Shown one piece after another: positions 18,967 through 28,742 of a stretch of DNA of 28,742 nt (positions are counted from its first letter, which is position 1; the number at the start of each line of letters is the position of its first letter). The notes beneath the pieces are model-generated. The model had not been told where the DNA came from, did not search any database, and worked only from the letters and a program-made list of their open reading frames with translations. Source of the DNA: Ophioceras dolichostomum (taxonomy: Eukaryota > Ascomycota > Sordariomycetes > Magnaporthales > Ophioceraceae). The translations under genes were made by a program, and so were the position numbers. The stretch is from assembly GCA_003049485.1 (NCBI GenBank), contig PYST01000434.1, forward strand, positions 1 through 28,742, read 5' to 3'.

Positions 18967-21900
18967 ATGCTCATCTCCAACGACACCGAGACCATGCAGC
19001 TGCCCCTGCCCCTGTCACATCCCCAGGGCCTGAACGGCCGCAAATTCCTCGTCGAATTCCAGCACGTCCTCGAGGTGGACGAGTTCACCCACCCTCAGGA
19101 CCTAGTCCGCTCTGGAACCACCACCCCCGGCAGCGCCGCATCTGTGGCGGCGGCCCCCACTCTTGCTTCCACCACCACCGCCTCCACCACCGACAACAAG
19201 CTCGTCCACAGCCTCATCGAGCACCAAGCCCGGCTCCAACCCACCGCGCCAGCCGTCCGGTTCGAGACCTCCCCCCCCCTGACCTACCACCAGCTGAACG
19301 CCCTCGCCAACGCCGTCGCCCGCCGCCTCGTCTGCGGCCGGGGCTCCATCGTCCCCATCTGCACGGAGCGGTCCGTCGCCATGGTGGTCTGCCTGTTGGC
19401 CGTCCTGAAGACGGGCGCCGCGTACGTGCTCGTCGCGCCCGAGTCGCCCGCCGAGCGCAAGCGGTTCATCGCCGAGGACACGCGCGCGCCGTTCGTGCTC
19501 GTCGACGCGGAGAGCAGCAGCCAACAAGACCAGGGCCAGGGTGGCAGCAGCTTCGGGTCGGGCGTCCGAGAGGTGCAGGTCGAGAGCCTGCTGAGCGACG
19601 CCGCCGCCGCCGTCGCCGGTGCTGCCGATGCTACTGAGGAGAAGAAAGAGAATCTAGGCATCTACCAGGCGCCGAGCGACATCGCGTACGTCATCTACAC
19701 GTCCGGCACGACGGGCCGTCCCAAGGGCGTGCTGCTCTCCCACAAGGCCGCGTGGACGGGCCTCGCAGCCATGCCGCCCCTCGAAGCAGACGGAAACAAG
19801 AAGACGCTCCTCTGCCACTCGCCCGCATTCTCCGCGGCGCAGCGCTCCGTCCTCGGCACGCTGGCCAGAGGCGGCACGCTGTGCTTGGCGCGCAAGGAGA
19901 AGATCACGTCCGGGCTGGCGGACACGATCCGGGAGCTGGGGCTCGAGTCGCTGGAGATCACGCCTAGTCTTCTGCAGGTTGTTGGAAGTCCTGACGATCT
20001 GCCGAAGACGGTGAAGAGGATCCTGCTGGGCGGCGAGGCGGCTGGCCCCGCGGTCGTGGAGGCCTGGGCTGATAAGGTAGAGCTCTGGAGCGGGTACGGG
20101 CTGAGCGAGTGCACGCAGCTTAATATGCGGCAGCGCATCTTGGCTCCTGGTGCAGGTGCGAAGAAGGAGTCGGTGGTGCTGCTGGGGAGGCCAACGGATA
20201 GCACTAGTTTCATGGTGCTTGTGCCGGGCACGGTGCTGCCTGCCGGCGTGGACGTGCCCGGCGAGCTGTGTTTGGGCGGCGAGCAGCTGGCTGAGGGCTA
20301 TCTCAACCTGCCGGACAAGACGGCGGAGGCCTTCATCCGGAATCCGTTCGGGCCGGGACGGCTGTACCGCACGGGAGACCTGGTGGTGCTCCGCGAGGAT
20401 GGCACTATCGAGCTGCTGGGCCGGGCGGATCACCAGATCAAAGTCGATGGACACCGCGTTGAGCCGGGCGAGGCCAACGCGGTGATCCAGACGCAGCCGG
20501 GCGTCGCACAGTCGGCGGTTGTGCCGGCCTCGGTGCTGGGGCGGCGGGTGCTCGTCGCGCTTGTTGTCCCAGAGAAGGACGAGAAGAAAACCTGGTCTGC
20601 CCTCGTCTCGGAGCTTAGGGAGGCGCTCAAGGCCCGTATCCAGGGGTATGCCATCCCGCGGTACTGGGTCGAGCTCGACAGCCCCCTTCCCGTCGGCATC
20701 ACGGGCAAGACAGACGTCGCCGCTCTGATCAGGCGGGTGGAGCAGATGGACGCCGGGCAGCTGCTCGTGGGCGTCTCCTCGGCTGCTGCTGCTGCTGCTG
20801 CTGCTGCTGGAGGGAATGAATCGGTTGGCGCCGAGCTGGACGCGGACGTGAGGGCCGTGGTGGCCCAGGTGCTGAAGCTGAGCCCCGAGAATGTCAACGC
20901 GGCGGCCACGTTCCAGGAGCTGGGCGGCTCGTCGCTCGACGCCATCGTCGCGGCGTCGAGACTGCGCAGCGTGGGCGTCCACGTCCCCGTCTCCGACATC
21001 CTGCAGGATGCCCCCCTGCGCGACATCTTCGCCGACGTCACGGACAATACCAAGACCCCGCCGAACGAGCCGGCCGGCCCACCTGAGCGTTTCTCGCTAC
21101 TCTCCGAGGGAGCCCTCGCCGCTGTCAAGGTCGCATCTGTATCGTCCGGCAAGAAGAAGGGCAAGGGGGAGCCGGATGACGCACTGGAGGACGCATACCC
21201 TGTCACGCCCCTCCAGGAGGGCATCTTGGCCGACTGCCTCCTCTCGCCCGCCCTCTCCTCGCAGTACGTGTACCACCGCATCTACCACCTCAGCGGTAGC
21301 CCGTCCGCCACCGCGCCGTCCCTTGTCCGCGCCGCCCTCGACGCCACCGTCCAGGAGTCCGCCATCCTCCGCACGACGTTCATGCCCTGGAAGCGCACCT
21401 TCCTGCAGCTGGTCCACCGTGCCGTCAAGATCCCCTTCCGCACGATGAAGAACCAGGACCTGGCCACCGCGCTGGAGCGGCTGCGCAGGACGCCCATGCG
21501 GCCCCTTTCCGACAACGGTGAGCCGCTCGTGCGCGCCGCTGTGGTGGTGCACGGCAAGGGAGCTGCCAAGAACACGGACACGGACACGTTCTTAGTCCTG
21601 GAGATGCACCACGCCCTCTTCGACTTCTGGTCCTCGCAGTTCGTCTTTGCCGACCTCGCCGCCCGCCTGCGCGGCCAGACCCCGACCCCCCGCGCGCCGT
21701 TCAGCGAATACGTCGCGTTCCAGCAGACCGTCGGGCGGGGCGACGCAGCCCGCGCTTTCTGGAGGGAGTATCTGGCTGGCGCACCCGAGGAGACCCTGCT
21801 CCTCTCCCTGGGTAGCGGTAGTGGCAGCAGCGAAGAAGAAGACCACAGCGATCAGGACAAGAAGAACATCGTCAAGACCGCCTCCCTGGGAGACGCGCTC

Positions 21901-24900
21901 ACGGCCATCAGCCGCGCCGCGGGCGTCACCCTCGCAACAGCAGTGCACCAAGCCTGGGCACTAACGCTGTCCCGCCTGACGTCCCAGGACGACGTCGTCT
22001 TCCTGACCGCCTGTTCCGGGAGGGACGCCCCCGTCGACGGCATCCTGTCTCTCGCCGGCCCGACATTGTGCACCGTGCCCTTCCGCGCCTCTCTTGAGTC
22101 TTCCAAGTCGCACGGCCAGCACGCCAAAGACACGCAGCGCGGTCTCTGGGAGATGGCGGCCCACGCGCATCTGGGGCTGCGCGAGGTGCTGGCCGAGTCG
22201 GGTCTGAAAGCCGGTGGCGTTGGCAGCATGGTGAATGTGCTTGCCAAGCTTGAGGGTGTCAGCAGCAAAGGCGGCGGAAAAGATGGAGATGCGCCGCCGC
22301 CGTTGGTACCGGTCGTGGAGCACGGGGATAACTTCACGCAGTACGTCACGCTCGAGGTCGACGAGGCGAGGCCGGAGGAGGCGAAGCTGCTGGTGCCGTT
22401 CGCGACGGACGACGGAGAGGCGGAGAGGGTGATGGACACGTTTGTGGAGGTCGTAGAGGCCCTTGCTGCTGCGAACGCGGCCGTCACTCTCGGCGAGATC
22501 TTTTCCTCTCCTTCTGTCCCAGAGACAGAGTTTACGTTCGCCCACGCGGCCTTCGAAGCCTGCGCTACCGCATCTCCCGAGCGTATCGCGATCCGCGCCA
22601 AAACCAAGCAGCTGTCCTACGGCGAGTTCAACGCCCGGGCCGACGCGTTCGCGAAGCACCTCGTCGTCGAGCTCGGCGTGCTCCACGGCGAGATGATCCC
22701 GATGTACATGGAGAAGTCGGCCGACACGCTGGTGGCCATCTTCGGCATCATGAAGGCCGGCGCCGCGTTCGTGCCGCTCGACGCCCACAACCCGTTCGAG
22801 CGGAACAGGTTCATCATCGGCGATATCGGGGCGAAGCGCATCGTCACTGACGAGGCTAACAGAGAGGGGTGCGAGAAGTTCGGGCTGCCGATGGTTTTCT
22901 CGGCGGACGTTCAAGATGGAGGGGATTCGCAGTTGCTGAGGCCCGAGGGCGTCCCCGGCTTCACGCCGTCCAGCATCGCATACGCCATCTACACCTCCGG
23001 CTCGACCGGCCTTCCCAAGGGCGTGCTGGTGCCGCACTCTGCCGTCGACGCCTCCGCACGCGGCATGATCGCCGCCACGGCCGTGACGCAGGACTGGGTG
23101 GCGCTGTGGGTGCTGAACTACATCTTCGATGCGTCGTACTACGACGTCTTCACCATATTCTCGGCAGGGGCGACTCTGTGCGTCGCGGCACAGGACGACA
23201 TCCTCGGAGACCTGGCGGGCCACATCAACGACTTTGGGTGCGAGCAGGTGATGCTCACGCCGACTATCACGAAGCTGCTGAGGGGGGGTCCGAAAGAGGT
23301 CCCCAGGGTGAAGGTGCTGAACGTGTGCGGCGAGAAGATCGACACGAATATCCTGGCGTGGGCGGGCACTGAGGGCGTGGATGTTTATAACGGGTATGGA
23401 CCGACCGAGGCGACGATCCTGATGACCGTTAGCAAGGTGGAAGCTGGGGGCAGTCTGAACAGCATTGGCTTCCCGATGAGGCATGTCGAGGCTGTTATTG
23501 TGCCCGCCGAGGGGAGCAGTCTGGAGCCCGTGCCGGACGGGGAGGTCGGCGAGTTGTGTGTGAGGGGCCCGCAGCTGGCGGTTGGGTATCTCAACCGCCC
23601 GGAGCAGACGAGCGCGGCATTCGTGAGGGATGCAGAGGGGGTATCGCTCTACAGGACGGGCGATCTGGCGAGGTGGGCTGAGGATGGGTCGTTGCAGTGA
23701 GTTTTTCCTTCCCCTGAGTTTGTCACCTCACCCCTGACTCGCCCCCCACTAACATGACACACTACAAATCCAGCTGCCTCGGCCGCAAGGACTACCAAGT
23801 GAAGCTGAACGGCTTCCGCATCGAGCTGGGCGAGATCGAGAACGCCATCCTGCTGACCGGCCAGGTCGAGGCCGTCGTGGTCTCCGTGGCTGAGATCTCC
23901 GAGAAGCGCCAGCTCGTCGCCTTCTGCGTCTTCTCCGGGGACGGCGACCAATCCTCGACCGCCCACTTCCCGCTGGCGGCCTCGCCCGACAAGCTGCAGA
24001 AGACGCAAGACGTCGCCGCGAGCCTGACCAGCATCGCGCACTACATGATGCCGTCGCTGTTTCTGCCCTTCGCCAGCTTCCCGACCCTGCCGTCCGGCAA
24101 GGCCAACCGCAAGGAGCTCGTGCGGCTGGCCGAGGCCATGGCCAAGGCCGATATGGCGGCCTACCTGCCGTCTGCGTCGGCGGCGCAGGCGGGCGACTTC
24201 GTGCCCGTGTCTACCCCCGCGGAGGCGGTCATGCGCGAGGCCTGGGCCGCCGTCCTGGGCGAGCCGCAGGATGTCATCGGTGCCAACTCGGCGTTCTTCG
24301 GGCTGGGCGGCGACTCCATAGCCGCCATCAACGTGGTGGCCGAGTGCCGCCGTCTGGGGCATGGCATCTCCGTCGGCCAAGTCCTCGCCAACCCGACGCT
24401 GGCCGAGCAGGCACGGTGCCTGAAGAAGCTTGCTTCGGCCTCTTCGTCTTCTGCCGCCAAGGGGGCCTCCAACACAGGCGGGGGCCCGGAGAAGGTCGAG
24501 CACCGCATCCCGTCGGTCGTGACTTTCGCTCTGGAGGACGCTGGCGTGGACGTCGAGCAGGACGTCGAGGCCATCTACCCCTGCGGTCCGGGACAGATCG
24601 AGTTCCTGACTCAGGGCAACGCCAACGAGCACCAGTTCTGGAACCTGACGGCCTGCCGGCCCATCCCTGCTGACTTCGACCTCGAGCGCTGGAAGGAGGT
24701 CACGCGGGGCTTGACGGCCGCCAACGACATCCTCAGGGCGTCGTACTTCCAGGCTGACGAGGATGATGCGGAGTCGTGGTACCAGGTAAGTCAGGAGGAT
24801 CGTGAAATCATCAACACCATCGGTGCCCTTCTGTTTCCCAGATGGGCAAGGCACATTCCCAGGAAGCTAACACCGACCCCCTCCCTCTTTCGCAGATCAT

Positions 24901-26017
24901 CTACCGCTCCTCAGCCCTGAACTGGGAAGAAGCCACCTACTCGACCGAAGCCGAGAAGACTCGCCTAACCCACGCCCTCCGCGACTCGGCCTTCGAGTTC
25001 GGCTTGCCGAACATCAAATACCTCCTCCTCTCGCCCTTGTCATCCTCATCTCTGGATGGTGCGCCCCGCACCCTCTGCATCAAAGTAGACCACGCCTCCT
25101 ACGACGGCACTCTCCTCCGCATCTTCGACGACCAATTCGCCGCCCTGTCCAACAACCAGCCCCTTCCCACCATCGAACCCTTCAAAAACTACATCGACCA
25201 CTTGTCCACCTCCGACGGCAGAGACGCCACCGCAGACGACCTCGCCTTCTGGCGCGCCGAGCTCTCGTCCTACACCCCTCCCTCTTTCGGTTCCGATCTC
25301 CTCCTCCCTTCCCACCCGGTCGCAGACCGCCTCGCCTTCGCCCCAATCACAGCAGCCTCAGCAGCCGTCGACGCCCTCGCCGACAAGCACGCCGTCACGC
25401 CCTCGACGGTCTTCCAAGCAGCCTACGCCATCGTCGCGTCCCGCCTGCTCTCGGGCGCCACGAACGTCCTGGTCGACAACCTGATCACAGGCCGCAACAT
25501 CACGTCGGACCTCGTCGCGAGGCCGCAGCTCCTGAACGGCACCTGCGCGAACTTCCTGCCGTTCCGCACAAACTTATCCACTTCCTCTTCCTCGGAGACG
25601 AAAACCGTCGCCGAGTACCTGCGCGACACCCAGGCCAAGTTCTGGGACACGACCGAACACGGCTCCGTCAGCCTGGGGCAGATCCACAAGACGCTCGCCA
25701 CGGACAGGGCCACGCACGGCGCCAAGATGCTGTTCTGCTTCCAGCCGTTCGACGCCGTCCCTGCTTCTCCAGACGGAAAAGTGAACCACATGCGCTGGGT
25801 CGTCATGGCGCGCAGCAAGGTGTTCATGACCATCAACTACGCGCTAATGGTCGAGGTGCAGAAGACGGCCGGGGGCGGGTACAGGCTGAAGCTGCAGTGG
25901 GACAGCGGCGCTTTTGGAGAAGACGTGGCGGTTGAGAAGGACGTGCCGAGGATGTTCGAGGAGGTACTGGCGGGGATGGGGAGGGGGGAAGGGGCTACGG
26001 TTGCTGAGTTGTTGTGA
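18967..26017 (+). CDS. Bimodular non-ribosomal peptide synthetase, A-T-C-A-T-C (SidE-like)
   Basis: Three exons: 18967-23696, 23774-24785 and 24896-26017, about 2287 residues. The introns have donors GTGAGT and GTAAGT, branch sites CTAAC and acceptors CCAG and GCAG. The first join gives DGSLHCLGRKDYQVKLNGFR. A1 (about 80-570): YTSGTTGRPKG near 244, GYGLSE, YRTGDL and a GKTD lysine. T1: LGGSSL with Ser656. C1: HHALFDF, His882. A2: YTSGSTGLPKG near 1342, GYGPTE, SGKANR. T2: LGGDSI with Ser1758. C2: DHASYDG, His1980. There is no thioesterase, epimerase or reductase. In A1 the position of the amino-binding Asp235 is Ser; in A2 it is Asp. The domain order matches SidE, which in A. fumigatus joins fumarate and alanine (from memory, about 2100 residues). 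The product here is inferred to be an acyl-amino acid. Start ATG context is ACCATG; the open frame upstream has only a TTG. Confidence 0.9.
20782..20808 (+). repeat. (GCT)9 coding microsatellite, Ala tract in the A1-T1 linker
   Basis: Nine perfect GCT codons encode an alanine run (about residues 606-614) between the A1 C-terminal subdomain and carrier domain T1. The position in a linker suggests length changes would be tolerated. Confidence 0.85.
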
Positions 26018-28640
26018 TAGCCTGTAAGAAGGGGAATGCTGGTGTTCGCGTTTCTGGGTTTGCTTCCCTTTTTCCTTTGTCCACACTTACCGAACTAGAT
26101 ATTCCGCTTGTGGCGTTCTGTTATAGACTGGGTATCTGCGGCAATGTACTGGAATTTCTTAGTCTCCTTTCGTTAGCAATAGATTTCTTGGCATGCCATA
26201 AGTCCTCACCCCTACTCACCGGTCACCTCTAGCACAAGCTGGTGAGACTTCCGTCCCCGCGACCAGTGACAGCAATGTGCTTGGTCCGATGGTACCTACT
26301 TCCTATGGCAAAAGACGACAGAGCGGATCTAACCATGGATGGGCCAGGAGGCGACGCGGCTAGACTAAATAGAAACAGTAAAAACGACCTAGCAGCATCA
26401 CTTACCCCCCTTCACTCCCAGGAAGCTGATGTTTTGGGGGCCCATCGACACCCCAGCCGCCAACTGGCACACTCCTTAGCTTGCCCGTAGGCGGAATCTC
26501 CAAGGTTATCAAACCATGAATGTTGACATATAGTGAATCGCTCCTGCCTACTCGCCCGCTCCTGACCCCACCCAACCACCTACGGGTCCGTAAGTGAATG
26601 AATGAACATGCCCTTATAAACCCAAACCGACAAGTCCATTCCAAAATCAAGACTCGCATTACAAGTGCCGAGCAGGAGCCATATAGCCATGTGGTAAACC
26701 TAACCGATTCGGATAAAACACTAGCTGTATGTGGAGGCGGGAGTTCGATTTCCGCCCCGAGCCCGCGAGTCTTGATTTTTTTGACTTTTTTTTCTTTTCT
26801 CTCGCAAGTTTGCTTTCTATATCGTTTTATATCATCTTTCTCTCTCTTTTTTTTAAATTTCCATTCCCCTGCGGCATACTAGCTGTTCGGTGGCAGGAGA
26901 GATTGATTTGCGGACCTCGAGGAAGAATAGGAAGGGTCCGAACACATCGAGGCGAAGGACTTCTGAGTGTAAAAAATATGCAGCTGGACTGATGGATTGA
27001 TGCGGAGATGGACCGAATGAGAGTGGCGAGAGCTTTCTTTTTCTTTCCCTATTTTTTTGGGTTTGAACTCTTCAACTTTGCTTTAGCCGACTAAAAAGAA
27101 ATAATCGCGCTCTGTAGTGCCAATTGCTTGTAAGCGGCTAGATTTCGTTCATCTGCTAGACACGTAGTTCGTGATGTATCGACTGTCGACATGCTTTATT
27201 TTGCTCCAAGTCTGGCCATGATAATTAACTCATCTCCCAGTTGCTCGCGAACCCAAACCGCCACACCTGTTCCTGTTGGAAGGCCAGGGTTCCAATTGGA
27301 AAAGACACGCGTGTGGTAAACCAATCTGTTGATTCTGATGATGTACGAGGAAGAGAAAAAGCTAGTCTACGCGTGGGCCGGAGGGAGTGCTTTTGTAGGC
27401 GACTCCTGAGGGGCCACGTGACCTGAGGTCTGTTGGAGGTGGATGCCTTGATGACTGAGGCAACTAGTTCCTCATGGGTGCAGAAAGGTGCACCCAGTGG
27501 TTCAACAGTTCCTGTCGAATAAAAACTGAGCATTAAGAAAATTGGGACTTTAGCCGAGCACAAAGTCAATATGAGCTGCTTAAGGAACTATATGGTCAGC
27601 CCATTGTCGTAAAAGCCGTGAGGCATCACAGGAAACGCATGTGGTGAGATGGGGTGTCTGTGTGTCAATGGCCTCAAATGCGTTGCCAGCATCAACCAGC
27701 TCGGATGATGATGTGCAAGGATGTATTGGGTACCACTTGGCGACGTCACACCCGCCGACGGAGCCCATCTTTCCGCCTGAGGAATGGATTTTAGCAGAGA
27801 GAGAAAAAGAAGAAGAAAATGAAGATACCGCGGACAAATTGTTGCCATATGCAATACCTTTCCACGTGTCGTTGGCAGGCACCTACTACTAGTTTCAACA
27901 CGGCAAGTCCCGATGCATAAGCACTCTTATTAAACACACCATCCTCTTCAAAATGCAGTCAGCTAGTCAGCTTGTCGAGACACACATATGTACATGCATA
28001 CCTCAGGTACCTACCTATCCACTCCCAAATCTTTCAGCTCTCGCCAGGCACGGATGACATCGAGGAAGCGCCGCCAGACCGCATGCAAAGCTCTCTCCAT
28101 CGTCACTCCACTCAGCTTGGGACGCCTCGGCAGCAACAACCGGACCCTGAAAGGGCCGGTTGCATGTTCCGTCATCGCGGCGTTTACAAAAATCGGCATC
28201 CATTGATCTTGATCCACGCCGTCTATTCCAGTGGCGTGTCCGTAATTGAGGAGACGAATTGTGGGCAAAGAACGGGGATTGATGATCAACACATGCCTTG
28301 GCTAGCTTCGTAGTAATTATTGCAGCTCCTTCCTGCGCTTCTCCCGTACAGGCATTTGCGATGGCCTCACGTCTCGAGGCTCACCGCACATTACAGTTGA
28401 CACGTGGCAACTCACGATTGGAGAACTGAAGCGGTTGATTGTTAAATGTGGTGATTTTCATTGAAGAATGAGTGATGATTCGAGTTTACCGCGAGTATTG
28501 CCACCAGGCCTATCCTGAGTTAGGTAGGCTATGTGTGAATATAATGAGAATTAAAACAAGTGACTTCAGAGTTAGCTCCATTGAAATGCTGCCGGGGTTT
28601 GAGACTAGACAGGAAAAATAAACGCAATAATCTGCATGCG
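26018..28640. other. Gene-poor region downstream of the NRPS
   Basis: About 2.6 kb of lower-GC sequence with long T runs near 26776-26860. Short open frames occur on both strands: an acidic-tailed frame at 27641-27892 (+) and a 93-codon frame at 28011-28292 (-). Neither has a recognised domain or a clear splice context, so neither is called as a gene. The first 200 bp probably contain the NRPS 3' UTR. Confidence 0.5.
26643..26779. repeat. 15-bp perfect inverted repeat enclosing tRNA-like promoter boxes
   Basis: Arms 26643-26657 (AAAATCAAGACTCGC) and 26765-26779 are exact reverse complements, with 107 bp between them. The interior has TAGCCATGTGG at 26684, one mismatch from a Pol III A box, and AGTTCGATTTCC at about 26742, an imperfect B box. 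A run of T (26776-26782) follows. No tRNA cloverleaf can be drawn. It could be a small MITE-like or tRNA-derived relic. Confidence 0.45.
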
Positions 28641-28742
28641 TAGACCCTTAGGCGTGCACTTGGTCGAACTGGCATTGCAGAGCCATATGTGCGCACTATT
28701 AGTTACGATGGATGTCCAAGGTGCGTTTGACGCCGTGCTCCG
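28641..28742 (+). mobile_element. Start of a second LINE reverse-transcriptase fragment (cut by the window edge)
   Basis: The last 54 bases translate in one frame to HMCALLVTMDVQGAFDAV, which is RT motif A with the catalytic Asp of fungal Tad1-like LINEs. The frame stays open upstream to about 28650, reading LGVHLVELALQS, which fits the region before motif A. The element continues beyond the window, and its 5' limit at about 28641 is approximate. Confidence 0.7.

Noticed and set aside
19654..20982. Minus-strand open frame of 442 codons inside the NRPS
   Set aside because: Same reason: antisense of A1 and T1, no recognisable protein family.
21961..23484. Minus-strand open frame of 507 codons inside the NRPS
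   Set aside because: Shadow of the NRPS coding strand (His/Arg/Val-rich, no motifs); length is explained by GC-rich codon bias.
27250..27330. Possible second copy of the 26620-26700 sequence (shared AACCCAAACCG and TGTGGTAAACC in the same order)
   Set aside because: Only two 11-base words match; the rest does not align and the inverted-repeat arms are absent. Chance similarity is likely, though a search would settle it.
27641..27892. 83-codon plus-strand frame with an acidic segment
   Set aside because: Too short, with overlapping frames on the opposite strand and no homology I can recognise.
28011..28292. 93-codon minus-strand frame with a protein-like composition
   Set aside because: No domain recognised, no splice context and a competing frame on the other strand; left unassigned.

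Overview
The window looks like nuclear DNA of a filamentous ascomycete (Pezizomycotina, probably a Sordariomycete). The coding regions are GC-rich. They are interrupted by short introns of about 80-230 bp with GTAAGT-like donors, CTAAC/CTGAC-like branch sites and YAG acceptors. Protein families are typically fungal: a SidE-like peptide synthetase, a berberine-bridge-type flavoprotein, and a vWA plus alpha-kinase protein. There is also a Tad1-like non-LTR retrotransposon relic with mutations of the kind repeat-induced point mutation (RIP) leaves. All assignments come from reading motifs by eye; no database search was possible.

Layout from left to right. A DJ-1/PfpI-family protein lies on the minus strand (318-1169, two exons). 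It is divergent from an FAD-linked oxidoreductase of the BBE family on the plus strand (2717-4599, three exons). A small Gly/Tyr-rich hypothetical gene (4992-5580, minus) abuts a 5'-truncated, broken LINE (about 5665-8117, plus) that ends in a (CAT)13 tract. A large vWA/alpha-kinase gene (8432-11032, minus) is divergent from a carboxymuconolactone-decarboxylase-like gene (13191-14008, plus). A zinc-free MDR reductase resembling 2-enoyl-thioester reductase (14833-16086, minus) is divergent from a bimodular NRPS (18967-26017, plus). The last 2.7 kb has no convincing gene. It holds a 15-bp inverted repeat enclosing tRNA-like promoter boxes, and at the edge the start of another LINE reverse-transcriptase fragment.

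The centrepiece is the NRPS, about 2287 residues with order A-T-C-A-T-C and no thioesterase. This is the order remembered for SidE, the fumarylalanine synthetase of Aspergillus fumigatus. The first adenylation domain lacks the aspartate that normally binds the alpha-amino group and has an arginine in the predicted pocket. The second adenylation domain keeps the aspartate. The simplest reading is an enzyme that joins a carboxylic acid to an amino acid and releases an N-acyl amino acid. The enoyl-reductase-like gene shares its 2.9-kb promoter region, and flavin-oxidase, CMD-like and DJ-1-like genes lie within 18 kb, so a small biosynthetic cluster is possible. No transporter or pathway transcription factor is visible, so cluster membership is inference.
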